DNA from: Desulfomonilaceae bacterium
GTDB taxonomy: Bacteria; Desulfobacterota; Desulfomonilia; Desulfomonilales; Desulfomonilaceae
Length of the DNA stretch: 64,000 bases
Direction of reading: 5' to 3'
Assembly: GCA_031082285.1 (NCBI GenBank)
Contig: JAVHLK010000001.1
Span: forward strand, 62,001-126,000
The position numbers were made by a program, and so were the translations under genes. Of this stretch, positions 28,481-37,594 are shown piece after piece (within the stretch, counting starts at the first letter, position 1; each line of letters begins with the position of its first letter). Under the pieces are notes generated by a model. That model did no database searches. It was given only the letters and a program-made list of their open reading frames with translations, and had not been told where the DNA came from.

Positions 28481-31297
28481 TCATCCCTTTTCACCCTTTA
28501 CCTCTGCAAGGCGTCTGGCCTGAGTGGCCAATGCCGCCGGTATGTTCTTACTCTTTGCCAGCTTGCGCAGATCCGGTTCCCGAAAATGGGGAAGAAACTT
28601 CATGGATAGGGGCAGGGGCGTCTTTGAGTTGTTGGCCAAATTGAGCTTAATGTTGTACGACTTGGCCCATTCCTTTGTCGATGCAATCTGTCGCAGGACA
28701 TCCTCGCATACCTGCCTGGACTTGGAGATGGCTTCGATCTCGTCCTCGCGTATCTTGGGAGACCTCACGGCGGCCACTGCGACCAACTTTATCGGATCAC
28801 GCACCAGAATACTGCGAGCTTCCTTGCTTCCCAGGAAGGCCAGCTTAATTTTTTCAGCCACCCCCATGTTCAGGATGCGGTGATACAGGCTCTCGGATTC
28901 TTCCTCGGACAGCTCCCATTCGGGTAACTCGCCAGGCCGGGGAGATCGCATGATTTCGTCGGGTATCAGCCTCATGGATTCGGAAAAGAACTCGTTGAGC
29001 GGCTTGTCCACGGTGAACGGACGCTCGCCGACCGACGGACGAGTAATGAAGCGGACTCCGCTCCAAGCCAGCAGTGCCGCCATGGAATGAAGAGGATCCT
29101 CCTTGCCGTTCACATGGGCGTGCGTCACTCGGCCGCGGCTCTGATACACTTCGCCGGAGCCTTCTTCGCAGATCAGGGTGGTCGTAAGGGCCGTGGGAAT
29201 CCTCTCCGTGCTGACCAGTGCTTCGTACGCATCCATCACTTTTGAGCTTCCGGAAATCATCTGCAGGGCACTCTTGCTCTCCCCATCCGGCGCTGCGGGT
29301 ACGCCGGCCTCAGTTTCCAGAAGTTGCAGGGCTTGCTGCGGATCGAGGTTATGTACGTGAAAATGTGTTCGCAACGTGTACCTGAATCGAGCGTTGGTCC
29401 ATGACATCATGTGCTTCAACGCGTCCAATCCTTCAAGGCTTCCTGCGACTGCCCCGATGACCTTTCCTCGATTGAAGAAGACTCGACCGGATTTTCCGGC
29501 ACCCTCGATCACGATGGTTCCCGATCGCGCCCCTTGTCGAGCGGCAAGAGTCAGACCGGGAATGCCGCACAAGTCCAGGGCGCCTTCGACCTTCATGTCG
29601 GTCTGTCCCTGGAGCAGCGCCTCCTCAAAAACATCTATCCGCTGCCTGAGATCCCCCTGGTCCCCGGCGGCTTCAACAAGTTTGGCCACGACTGCGGGGC
29701 TTCTTTCAAGCAGCTTCCTGTTTTCAACGATCGCGCTCAGGACCTCCTCGTCACACCAATTTTGCAGAATGTGAAGCGCGGTCTCGTCGAGTATGGTGTC
29801 GCAACCCGCAGCAACTTTGATGAGGCTTGACTCCCTGATTGTTTCTCGAACCAGAAAATCCATGACCGAAGGATGGAGATCCGCACCGAAGCCCTTACGA
29901 TACGTCGGTATGTCGAGGGCCGCCAAAGTCTGCTTTGCCTGCTCCTTGATTTCCGGATTCTCGTCATGAGACAAGTAGCTTAGCAGCACCAGTTTCTCGG
30001 TTGTCGAAAGCGGTGCCTTTCCCTGTGCGGCCTTTATCCTTATTTCGTGTTCCGTGGCGGGATTGAGATACTTGTGAACCGTCTTCGAAATCTTGACTTT
30101 TATGGCCTTTCGAACCAGCGGGTTTCCATCGGTCTCGAGAGTCTCCCGCGCGAGTTCGTCTTCCCCGAACACGATGCGGACTTTGTCCAGCACCGGCAGG
30201 GTTACCAGGTCTTTTCCCTCGAAGAGCTCATCGATCAGTTTGAGTTCGCCGGCTATCTTGTCCGTAACGGTGATGCCCTCGTCCAGCAGGCGCATTGCTT
30301 CGATGATGAGGTTCTGCATGCCGACGTGGATCACTTCATCGACCTCTTCTCCTCCACGAGTAATGATAAAGTTGGCGTTCGGCCATGCGAGTAGACGGCA
30401 TGCCGCGTCCATGCCGAGCGCATCTTCCAGAGAGGCGTTGCAAATTCGGCCGTTCCTGAAATAGAGTTCACCCGAGTTGTCTTCTCTTACGAGCCTGCAT
30501 ACGGCTGCCTTGGAATTCATTTCGAAGATCTCGGCGATTTCGAAAAGATTCATTATCCTCAGGTGTCCCTCAATCTTCCAGGTTCTGCTCACCTCGCTGT
30601 CGAACGGATCGTGTTCCGGGGCGTGTTCGAGAGCATCCATCACCAGGGCAAAGGTGTTGACGTTAATTCTGTTTTCAAAAGGGCCCGGTTCCGCGAGACT
30701 ATACCGGAATGAAGCGTCGACCCAGCCAAAGGCTCGATAGAGGGCCTCCAATCCGTCTTCTCCGTCGCAGACGGCCCCTACCACCTTTCCGTGCTCGGTG
30801 TAGATATCTGCTTTGCGTCCCCCGTGTTCGAGGACAATTCGGGCGCTCCTGTTATTATGGTCGATCGCCTGGATGATCTCGCCGAGGCCCAGAAGGCCTA
30901 TGTTTCCCGTGACGGTTTCATCGTCCGGGCTGATCGCCTCTTTCTTTTCCCCGAGTCCCACCCTGTCGATGACTTTCATCACGATTTCATGAATCGGCTC
31001 CGGCAGTTCAGGTCTGTCCGGGCGATTGTACCAATTCCTTGCTGCGGGGATAAGGTTCTTGCGCGCCTGGGAGGCAATTTCAGGGTCAGGGTCCTTTCCC
31101 AGATAGCACAGGATAATCAACGTGTCATGGAGGGTGAATTCCGCCTGCATGGCAGCGGCTTGCAACTTCTTCTCTCGGGTGGCCTTGGTGCCGATAAACT
31201 TCGACAAACGCGCGCCGACTTTCACTACTTTCTTGTCATGAGCTGCCATGGGGAGTTGTTTGTGTCTTCGAGAGTCATTCTGAATGCGAATCTTCAT
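28481..31297 (-). CDS. Multi-DUF4388 protein with helical repeats
   Basis: Large cytoplasmic protein, 938 residues from ATG 31297. Four DUF4388-like modules are visible, each with a G-x-L/I strand-helix start and an F/Y-x-x-G-x-V/I turn: about 130-205, 235-320, 590-670 and 680-770 (for example YTEHGKVVGAV, YFRNGRICNAS, FFNRGKVIGAV, YQSRGRVTHAH). HEAT-like segments (LVLLSYLSHDENPEIKEQ; a similar one near residue 60) lie between. The C-terminal ~125 residues (KIKLAFLGSKEARSILVRDP, then KSPxI and PLSMKFLPHF) form a module known from other deltaproteobacterial proteins of unknown function. No ribosome binding site decides the start; ATG 31249 is possible. First gene of the MglA cluster. Confidence 0.85.
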   Translation of the reverse strand: MKIRIQNDSRRHKQLPMAAHDKKVVKVGARLSKFIGTKATREKKLQAAAMQAEFTLHDTLIILCYLGKDPDPEIASQARKNLIPAARNWYNRPDRPELPEPIHEIVMKVIDRVGLGEKKEAISPDDETVTGNIGLLGLGEIIQAIDHNNRSARIVLEHGGRKADIYTEHGKVVGAVCDGEDGLEALYRAFGWVDASFRYSLAEPGPFENRINVNTFALVMDALEHAPEHDPFDSEVSRTWKIEGHLRIMNLFEIAEIFEMNSKAAVCRLVREDNSGELYFRNGRICNASLEDALGMDAACRLLAWPNANFIITRGGEEVDEVIHVGMQNLIIEAMRLLDEGITVTDKIAGELKLIDELFEGKDLVTLPVLDKVRIVFGEDELARETLETDGNPLVRKAIKVKISKTVHKYLNPATEHEIRIKAAQGKAPLSTTEKLVLLSYLSHDENPEIKEQAKQTLAALDIPTYRKGFGADLHPSVMDFLVRETIRESSLIKVAAGCDTILDETALHILQNWCDEEVLSAIVENRKLLERSPAVVAKLVEAAGDQGDLRQRIDVFEEALLQGQTDMKVEGALDLCGIPGLTLAARQGARSGTIVIEGAGKSGRVFFNRGKVIGAVAGSLEGLDALKHMMSWTNARFRYTLRTHFHVHNLDPQQALQLLETEAGVPAAPDGESKSALQMISGSSKVMDAYEALVSTERIPTALTTTLICEEGSGEVYQSRGRVTHAHVNGKEDPLHSMAALLAWSGVRFITRPSVGERPFTVDKPLNEFFSESMRLIPDEIMRSPRPGELPEWELSEEESESLYHRILNMGVAEKIKLAFLGSKEARSILVRDPIKLVAVAAVRSPKIREDEIEAISKSRQVCEDVLRQIASTKEWAKSYNIKLNLANNSKTPLPLSMKFLPHFREPDLRKLAKSKNIPAALATQARRLAEVKGEKG

Positions 31298-31704
31298 CAC
31301 AATCTTAGTGGTGAACCCGTAATTTGTCAAGATTGCACAAGATCCTGGAGCTTGCCACGGATCGAACGATTCGGTATTGTGAAGCCCGCCCGAAACCGGG
31401 ACGTGAGTGGGCCGGCACTTCAGTGCCGGGCGAGGAGCGGCCGGGTGGCAAGACGCCTATGTGAACTTTTATGGAGGGAGACAGCGTTTCCCCCCAACTA
31501 CTGCGCGATGTGCGCCCTTCATCCCTAATCTTCGGGTCGAAGCCCGGGAGCGCCTGACGGCGGGCCAAAACTTTCATGTTTCGGTGTGCTCTTGCCGTCA
31601 TGAAAGTTGGTGTGATCGTGACGCTCCGGCAAACGGAATCGACGGCGAGGTGTTCACTCGGCACGGACGGGAGCAACGTGAGGATCGATCGTCTATTCTC
31701 TCCA
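31298..31704. other. Divergent intergenic region with a dispersed repeat
   Basis: Lies between the DUF4388 gene and the TPR lipoprotein gene. It contains a small perfect hairpin (31411-31428, CCGGCACT-TC-AGTGCCGG) and copy 3 of repeat R2. Confidence 0.55.
31475..31613. repeat. Dispersed repeat R2, copy 3
   Basis: Aligns with 2826-2962 in the same orientation, including GCGCGATGTGCGCCCTTCAT against GCGCGACGTGCGCTCTTCAT and the CTTTCATGTTTCGGTGTGC block. Unlike copies 1 and 2 it is not next to glnK. Confidence 0.6.
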
Positions 31705-32514
31705 ATGACCCGCAGCCTCCCCATACTGTTGTGTATGTGGTGTGTCCTGGCTTGCGCCGGATGCTCCAAGAAACACGTTCCTACCGGTATCCCCTTCGGC
31801 CTTGACAAGTTTATTGGAGAGAAAACATTGCCTCCCGTGGAAGAGAACTGGCGGGAAAAAGGGGTCCGGCTTGCGAAAGAGAAGAAATATCACGAGGCGG
31901 TTGAAGCCTTCCAGAATTATGTGGTTGAGCAGCCGGAGGACTACTTCGGATTCAATGCGCTCGCGGTTTGCCACAAGAACATGGGAGACCTTCCCAGTGC
32001 AATGAAGAATTACGATAGAGCGCTCGAACTGGCGACCGTTTCGGAAGAGAAGGCCAAAATCCTTGCCAATATCGGTAATCTCTATTTCGCGGCCGACAAA
32101 CCGCAGACGGCTTTGGACTTGTACAAGGAAGCATTTTCCGAGTTTGACAAGAATCCGCTCTACCTTATCTTCATCGCCCGCACGTGGGTAGCCCTGGCCG
32201 AGTTTGACAGGGCAAGAAAAGTCCTTCTGCAGGCGGAGGAAATGGAGAACCGGCTGTCACGGTACGAGCGTGACGAGGACCGCGGTTTGGGTTCGTACCT
32301 CATGGCGTACTCGTACCTGGCACTCAACGAGGAGGATAAGGTATTCAAATACCTTAAGAAAGCCCTGATCACAAACCCCGGCAGGTTTGTTCCGCGCATA
32401 CGGCAGGATCTCACCGATGAAAAGAGTCTGCTCTTCACTCTCAGAGACAGCCCCGAACTGAGTGACGCTCTTAAGCACCATTCTCTGGCCGCGTTTTTCG
32501 AGTCCATGTTTTAG
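31705..32514 (+). CDS. TPR-containing lipoprotein
   Basis: 269 residues. The N-terminus MTRSLPILLCMWCVLACAGC is a lipoprotein signal with cysteines suitable for lipidation (VLAC or CAGC). At least three TPR-type helix pairs follow (KKYHEAVEAFQNYV, GDLPSAMKNYDRAL, DKPQTALDLYKEAF) and one less regular repeat. ATG 31705 is chosen for the signal peptide; no strong Shine-Dalgarno sequence is evident and the frame is open from 31576. Likely a periplasm-facing outer-membrane scaffold, but the partner is unknown. It is divergent from the MglA cluster, so a link in envelope or motility functions is only a possibility. Confidence 0.83.
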   Translation: MTRSLPILLCMWCVLACAGCSKKHVPTGIPFGLDKFIGEKTLPPVEENWREKGVRLAKEKKYHEAVEAFQNYVVEQPEDYFGFNALAVCHKNMGDLPSAMKNYDRALELATVSEEKAKILANIGNLYFAADKPQTALDLYKEAFSEFDKNPLYLIFIARTWVALAEFDRARKVLLQAEEMENRLSRYERDEDRGLGSYLMAYSYLALNEEDKVFKYLKKALITNPGRFVPRIRQDLTDEKSLLFTLRDSPELSDALKHHSLAAFFESMF

Positions 32515-32895
32515 AAACACACGGCAACGGTCCGGTCGTGCGGGGGGGAGATCCGCCTCCATGCAGTCGCAAACGAGAGGGAAAGAGAGGCGACTGTACA
32601 CGGTCGGCAGAGGAGATTGCCGTATCGTCCGGCTCCTCACAATGACACGATTCAATCTCCGGCTTCTGCGTCGCCCAGAACACGGCCACAAGCTACGGCG
32701 CCGACCCGCTGAATAAACCCTGGTCCGAATGGGGAGGGGTCTCGAAGACGTGAGCCGGGGTCTCTCGGATACCCCGAGGCGCAATGTCGCGCCGGGAATC
32801 TGTCGAATCCGCTGGACAATCGTTTCAATAGGGATAATAATTGCAGCACCAAAGGCAGTCTAGCGACGGCCGAGAAATATGCCGGAGGACGTACC
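32515..32895. other. 381-bp gap before the histidine kinase
   Basis: No gene recognised. It holds a REP-like fragment around 32612-32647 (GGAGATTGCCGTATCGTCCG, then CTCCTCACAATGA). Confidence 0.5.
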
Positions 32896-34485
32896 GTGCC
32901 GGACTCGCACATACCCAAGACATTTGGGAAGTTGCTTGACAGTGCCGGACAGATGTTCTGGGAATTGGATAGGAACTTCAGAGTAGTATATGCAAACGAT
33001 CTGCTCAAGTCGGTCTTTGGAGATCCCGTAGGGAAACTGTGTCACGAGTTCATGTCGGGGAGCAAGACCGTGTGTCATGACTGTCCCGTCAAGAAGGTGT
33101 TCGAGGGATCCGAACGCGCGGTCTCAGAGAGACTCCGGCATGACAAAGCGGGAAAACCGACCTGGCTCCAGCACACAGCCGCTCCGATCAAAAACGCGGA
33201 GGGAGAGGTTATCGGGGCCGGCGAGCTGATCGCCGACGTGACGCAGCGAAAGCAGACGGAGGAATGGTTGAAAGATTCGGAGCGTCTCTATCGCAACCTT
33301 GTTGAACAGGTACCGGACATCATCTTCTCCCTGGACGGCGCGGGGCGGTTCTCTTTCGTCAATCCCCGGGTCGAGGAGTTTCTGGGCTACCAGGTTCAAC
33401 AGGTTCTCGAGACCCCGTTGAAGGACTATGTTGCGGAAGAAGATAGGAAACGAGTCGAAACCATCTTCGATCTCGTGCCCGAAGCCGTGTGGGACGAAGA
33501 GGTGGGGATAATCGACGCCCAGGGCCGAAGGAGGTTCGCCAGAATACGGTGCAAGGCATCGTTCAACGAGGAGGCGAACACCATGGTATACGAAGGCGTG
33601 ATGCGGGACCGGACGGTGAGAAGGAAGCTCGAGGAGGATCTGAAGGCTTCCAAGGCCGCGCTCGTCGAGAAGATCAAGATCATTGACGAACTCTACGAAC
33701 ACATTGTCCAGTCACACAAGTGCAAGGCCATCGAAGAGCATACCGCGGAAGTGGCCCATGAACTCAGGCAGCCGCTTGCCATCGTGGGAGGTTTCGCACG
33801 ACGGCTGGCAAAGCAGCTTGATTCTCATGAGACATCCGAAAACGGCAGACAACGCCAGTACATTGAGATCATCATCACTGAGATTCATCGACTCGAAAGA
33901 ATACTTGACGGGCTCATAGATTTCACCAAGAGAGATAAGATACTTAGACAAAGAGTGAATCCCAATGATCTGATCGAGTACATCCTGGAAGTGACTCAGG
34001 CAAAGATCATGGAAAAGCGCCTCAAAATCGACTTGAGCCTGGGGCCGGAAATAGGTGAAATTCCCCTTGATCCCGGTCGTTTTCAGCAGTTGGTGCTCAA
34101 CCTGGTGTCAAATGCCGTCGAAGCTTCTCCCGAAGGCGGGGTCATATCTATTGAGACCGGAGTATCCATACCCAGCGACAAGGCTCTCAAGATAGGGGAA
34201 CTCGACTCGGCCGGATTCTTCGAGATGAAAATCCGGAACACCGGTCCGGTGATACCGCCGGAAGCCCTTCAGAACGTATTCAATCCCTTCTTCACCACCA
34301 AGGAACACGGTACCGGTCTGGGGTTGACCGTATCCCGGAAAATCGTCGAGGACCACATCGGGTCCATATCGGTCAGGTCGGACGACGAGGGCACCGTTTT
34401 CACCATCTGGATCCCGGTGATAAAAGCGGATCCCGATCGATCGGGTTTCTGCTTCGTGGAACCCGCTTCTCAGGCCTCGCAATAA
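32896..34485 (+). CDS. PAS-domain sensor histidine kinase
   Basis: 529 residues without membrane segments, so a cytoplasmic sensor. PAS 1 (about 10-120) has cysteines at 49, 60 and 63 (CHDCP), a pattern seen in redox- or metal-linked PAS domains; PAS 2 spans about 128-245. The HisKA helix has the phospho-accepting His288 in VAHELRQPLAIVGG; the ATPase domain has NLVSNAVEAS (N box), a G1-like region, FNPFFTTKEHGTGLGL (F and G2 boxes). The start is GTG 32896 with GGAGG eight bases upstream. No response regulator is adjacent, so the partner is unknown. Confidence 0.92.
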   Translation: MPDSHIPKTFGKLLDSAGQMFWELDRNFRVVYANDLLKSVFGDPVGKLCHEFMSGSKTVCHDCPVKKVFEGSERAVSERLRHDKAGKPTWLQHTAAPIKNAEGEVIGAGELIADVTQRKQTEEWLKDSERLYRNLVEQVPDIIFSLDGAGRFSFVNPRVEEFLGYQVQQVLETPLKDYVAEEDRKRVETIFDLVPEAVWDEEVGIIDAQGRRRFARIRCKASFNEEANTMVYEGVMRDRTVRRKLEEDLKASKAALVEKIKIIDELYEHIVQSHKCKAIEEHTAEVAHELRQPLAIVGGFARRLAKQLDSHETSENGRQRQYIEIIITEIHRLERILDGLIDFTKRDKILRQRVNPNDLIEYILEVTQAKIMEKRLKIDLSLGPEIGEIPLDPGRFQQLVLNLVSNAVEASPEGGVISIETGVSIPSDKALKIGELDSAGFFEMKIRNTGPVIPPEALQNVFNPFFTTKEHGTGLGLTVSRKIVEDHIGSISVRSDDEGTVFTIWIPVIKADPDRSGFCFVEPASQASQ

Positions 34486-34598
34486 CCGGCGGACGATTCC
34501 CTTTCGCGAGGGCGTCGGCGACACCAACAGACCGGAATCGGTCGACAATCGAGCGGTGCCGGTCGAATTCTGCGTACGGAAACTCGTCGGGGAAGGAG

Positions 34599-35501
34599 CT
34601 ATCCGTTAAGCAAGTCGTCCAGCGCGTCCTTAATCGTCGGGAAATCAAACAGAAAGCCCTTCGCCTGGAGAACTCCGGGTACGACACGTTGTCCTTTGAG
34701 GATCACGTCGCCGAACTCCCCCATGACCAGGCGGATCATGAATCCCGGAGCAGGCATGAACGAAGGTCTATTGAGGGCTGTGCCTATCTCCGCGGCCAGA
34801 TCGCGGTTACGAACCGGTACCGGCGCGGTGAAGTTGACCGGTCCCCGGACGTCCCGGGATGAGGCAACGAACAACGCGGCTCGGCACAAGTCTCGGACGT
34901 GTATCCATGAGAACCATTGTCGACCGGCGCCCAAGGGACCACCGACGAAGAATCGGAAGGGCCTGACCATTTGATCGAGAGCCCCGCCGTCGTCACCCAG
35001 GACCACCCCGAATCGCGTCGTAACCACCCGCACGCCCTTCTCTTGGGCCTTGAATGCCTCCTCTTCCCAGTCGCGCGCGAGAATGGCCAGAAAGTCGCTG
35101 CCTGGCAACGACGTTTCGTCAAGTTCCTCATCCCCCGTAAACCCGTAGTATCCCACTGCCGACGTACTCAGCAGCGTTACCGCGTCTCCGTCCCGGACGG
35201 CATCCACGAGGTTTCGGGTGGTACGTAACCGGCTGTCCCGCAGCAGTTTCTTGTACTCCTCGTTCCATCTCCTGAAAATCGACGCGCCCGCCAGATTGAT
35301 GAGCACGTCGTGTCCGGGTACGGCCTCCTGCCATCGGCCCGATTCCGTGGATCGACCGACCACCACGGAAACTTCCTCAGGAAAGGCTTTCGCCGCGGAC
35401 GTGCTCCTCACCAGGGCCGTCACGTCATGGCCCTCTTTGCGGAACAATTGGATCAGATTGGACCCCACAAAACCGTTGGCGCCCGTGATGAATACTCTCA
35501 T
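34599..35501 (-). CDS. TIGR01777-family NAD(P)-dependent epimerase (YfcH-like)
   Basis: 300 residues with an extended SDR Rossmann fold. N-terminal nucleotide-binding motif MRVFITGANGFVGSNL; the family-specific NLAGASIFRRWNEEYKKLL; SAVGYYG in place of the catalytic Tyr region; GPLGAGRQWFSWIHVRDL; a C-terminal domain ending LKGQRVVPGVLQAKGF. The substrate of this family is unknown; it is often linked to cell division or nucleotide-sugar chemistry by name only. GGAGGTG precedes the ATG. The gene converges with the histidine kinase gene, with about 113 bp between stops. Confidence 0.93.
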   Translation of the reverse strand: MRVFITGANGFVGSNLIQLFRKEGHDVTALVRSTSAAKAFPEEVSVVVGRSTESGRWQEAVPGHDVLINLAGASIFRRWNEEYKKLLRDSRLRTTRNLVDAVRDGDAVTLLSTSAVGYYGFTGDEELDETSLPGSDFLAILARDWEEEAFKAQEKGVRVVTTRFGVVLGDDGGALDQMVRPFRFFVGGPLGAGRQWFSWIHVRDLCRAALFVASSRDVRGPVNFTAPVPVRNRDLAAEIGTALNRPSFMPAPGFMIRLVMGEFGDVILKGQRVVPGVLQAKGFLFDFPTIKDALDDLLNG

Positions 35502-35912
35502 GGGAACACCTCCTTCCGGAACGGGTTGCCCGTCAACATCATCGTGTATTCAGCGGCCCTGGTCAGGTACCGAGAGATGGGACCGATCCACCGTGTTTCG
35601 TTTCCGGGAAAATTCGAGGGCTTCAAAGCCGGTGCGGACTGATTACGTCATTTCATAAGTACGGTCGCATTCACAGGCACCGTCTCCCCGGCGAAGGCCG
35701 GGGTCCAGAAAAGCAAGGCTGGGCCCCGACCTTCGCCGGGGAGACGGCGGGCATCCCGCCTTCCGCGGGACCCTAGTGGATTGTCGCTGTTTACCGGCTC
35801 CAGTACCTATCACGAATCATGATCGGTGTTGGTCGGGGATACGGCACAGAATACGTACCCGTATTCATGCAACGGAGCACTCAGGATGAAACACCTTTCG
35901 CGCTTCGAACCA
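35502..35912. other. 411-bp gap with a long hairpin and a degenerate repeat
   Basis: Holds the R1-related repeat at 35645-35770. No gene recognised. Confidence 0.6.
35645..35770. repeat. R1 (MITE-like) relic with a large central hairpin
   Basis: The left end TTTCATAAGTACGGTCGCAT matches the inner part of the terminal repeat of the other R1 copies. A 24-nt inverted repeat follows (arms 35680-35703 and 35724-35747, core CCGTCTCCCCGGCGAAG), one mismatch, 20-nt loop. The right terminal repeat is not recognisable, so it is probably truncated. The CGTCTCCCCGG core also occurs in the copy at 42494-42744. Confidence 0.5.
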
Positions 35913-36500
35913 TCAATTCCGGTCGGGGTCACCGGGGCTCGGCGCGCCCAAGACCATCTCATGCGGCGAGCAGCCGCCGCAAGTCTCGTGGACGGACTGT
36001 TCGTCCCACTCCGCGCACACGTCCTTTTCTTCGGCGGGCCTCGCTTCAATGATTTCCAGGTCGTAGACAAGCGGCAAGCCGGAAAGGGGATGGTTGAAGT
36101 CGATGACGATCTTGTCTCCCTTGACCTCTCGAATCATGACCGTGTCCGGTGCATTGGATCCGGGAGCGATCAAAGGCAGCTGCATGCCGGGATAGGGTTG
36201 CGTTCCCTTGGGAAAGTGAAAATCGTCCCAGGGCTTCTCGATCACCAGGTCCTCCCTTCGGGCCCCAAAAGCCTCTTCCGCCGGGACTGCAAACGACAGC
36301 TTTTCACCACATGCACGGCCCACCAGGCGGCTTTCAAGACCGGGTATCACGTGCCCGTAACCCGTTACGAAGTCCATCTCTTCCAACTCTCCGGCCCCTT
36401 TGATTACGGGACCGTTCTCGACACGAACCGTGTATCGTATCTTCACGTAACTTTTCGCAGGGCACACTCGATATTCCGTCCGTCCGCCGAAATCGCTCAT
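35913..36500 (-). CDS. SlyD-like FKBP-type peptidyl-prolyl isomerase
   Basis: 195 residues; folding helper that isomerises X-Pro bonds. The FKBP part has KIRYTVRVENGPVI, an insert-in-flap domain (about 75-130) and FVTGYGHVIPGLESRLVG, all typical of SlyD. The C-terminus carries HETCGGCSPHEM, a Cys/His tail in the position of the nickel-binding tail of SlyD, but shorter. GAGGAGG precedes the ATG. It follows the orphan DppD gene by 45 bp on the same strand. Confidence 0.9.
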   Translation of the reverse strand: MSDFGGRTEYRVCPAKSYVKIRYTVRVENGPVIKGAGELEEMDFVTGYGHVIPGLESRLVGRACGEKLSFAVPAEEAFGARREDLVIEKPWDDFHFPKGTQPYPGMQLPLIAPGSNAPDTVMIREVKGDKIVIDFNHPLSGLPLVYDLEIIEARPAEEKDVCAEWDEQSVHETCGGCSPHEMVLGAPSPGDPDRN

Positions 36501-36545
36501 ACAATCCTCCTCACGCGGCTCACTTGATCGCTCTCATAGATATAA

Positions 36546-37520
36546 TCATCGCATCCAACACCGCACAAGATGCCCCGTGGGCTTCCTCTGCAGGACCGGC
36601 GGATGAATGCACTGCGGCTGAACTTCCGGGCAGCGATCCTGATAGGTGCATCCTTCGGGAAGCCGGCGCAGATCGGGAACCATCCCGGCTATGACGTTGA
36701 GTCTTTGCCTGTGTGCGGTCCGCTGCCGATCTATTCTCGGTATCGACTTGAGAAGTCCTATCGTGTACGGATGTTGCGGACTCGCATAGAGATCCTTCAC
36801 CGGCGCTTCCTCCACGATCATACCCGTGTACATCACGGCAACTCGATCGGCCATTTCCGCGACGACTCCGAGATCGTGCGTGATCAGAATGATGCCGGTC
36901 CCCTTGGATGACTTTATTTCATTCATCAGCTCAAGGATCTGAGCCTGTATCGTTACGTCCAGCGCGGTAGTCGGTTCGTCCGCGAGCATCAGTTTAGGAT
37001 CGCAGGCCAAGGCCATGGCGATCATGACACGTTGTCGCATTCCTCCGCTCATTTGATGAGGATAGTCGCCGGCTCTTTCGCGCGGGGACGGAATGCCCAC
37101 TCGTGCAAGCATCTCGATGGAAGCTTCGGCGGCTTCCGCGGAATCCATATTGCGGTGGAGACGAAACACCTCGCCGATCTGGTCCCCGACCCGGAAAACC
37201 GGATTCAGTGATGTCATGGGCTCCTGAAAGATCATTGAGATATCGTTCCCGCGGATCTTTCGCATCTCCGATTCGCCCAATTTGAGCAAATCTCGCCCCT
37301 CGAACAGAATCTCGCCCGCAACGATCGCTCCTTGCGGTGCCGGTACCAGGCGCATGATGGACAGCGCGGTTACGCTCTTTCCGCAGCCCGACTCTCCCAC
37401 CAGCCCGAGAGTCTCGCCTTGATCCACATGCAGATCCAGGCCGTCCACCGCTTTCGCAACGCCTTCCTCGGACGAGAACACCGTGCGCAGACCGCGGATT
37501 TCGATAAGATGATTGGTCAT
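36546..37520 (-). CDS. Peptide/nickel ABC transporter ATP-binding protein (DppD/OppD-like)
   Basis: 324 residues from ATG 37520 (MTNHLIEIRGLRTVF). Walker A GESGCGKS, ABC signature MSGGMRQRVMIAMALA and Walker B LMLADEPTTALDV are present. The C-terminal extension has the oligopeptide-transporter cysteines (CTYQDRCPE...QC). Such subunits work with a second ATPase (F), two permeases (B, C) and a binding protein (A); none is nearby, so this is an orphan subunit unless partners lie elsewhere. The frame is open to 37727 but that part is not family-like. No clear ribosome binding site. Confidence 0.9.
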   Translation of the reverse strand: MTNHLIEIRGLRTVFSSEEGVAKAVDGLDLHVDQGETLGLVGESGCGKSVTALSIMRLVPAPQGAIVAGEILFEGRDLLKLGESEMRKIRGNDISMIFQEPMTSLNPVFRVGDQIGEVFRLHRNMDSAEAAEASIEMLARVGIPSPRERAGDYPHQMSGGMRQRVMIAMALACDPKLMLADEPTTALDVTIQAQILELMNEIKSSKGTGIILITHDLGVVAEMADRVAVMYTGMIVEEAPVKDLYASPQHPYTIGLLKSIPRIDRQRTAHRQRLNVIAGMVPDLRRLPEGCTYQDRCPEVQPQCIHPPVLQRKPTGHLVRCWMR

Positions 37521-37594
37521 CCGTTTATTCTTACGCTCTCGGGATTGAAGTCTCTGCAGTACTGATACGCAACGAATTGAAACACATTCGGGTG

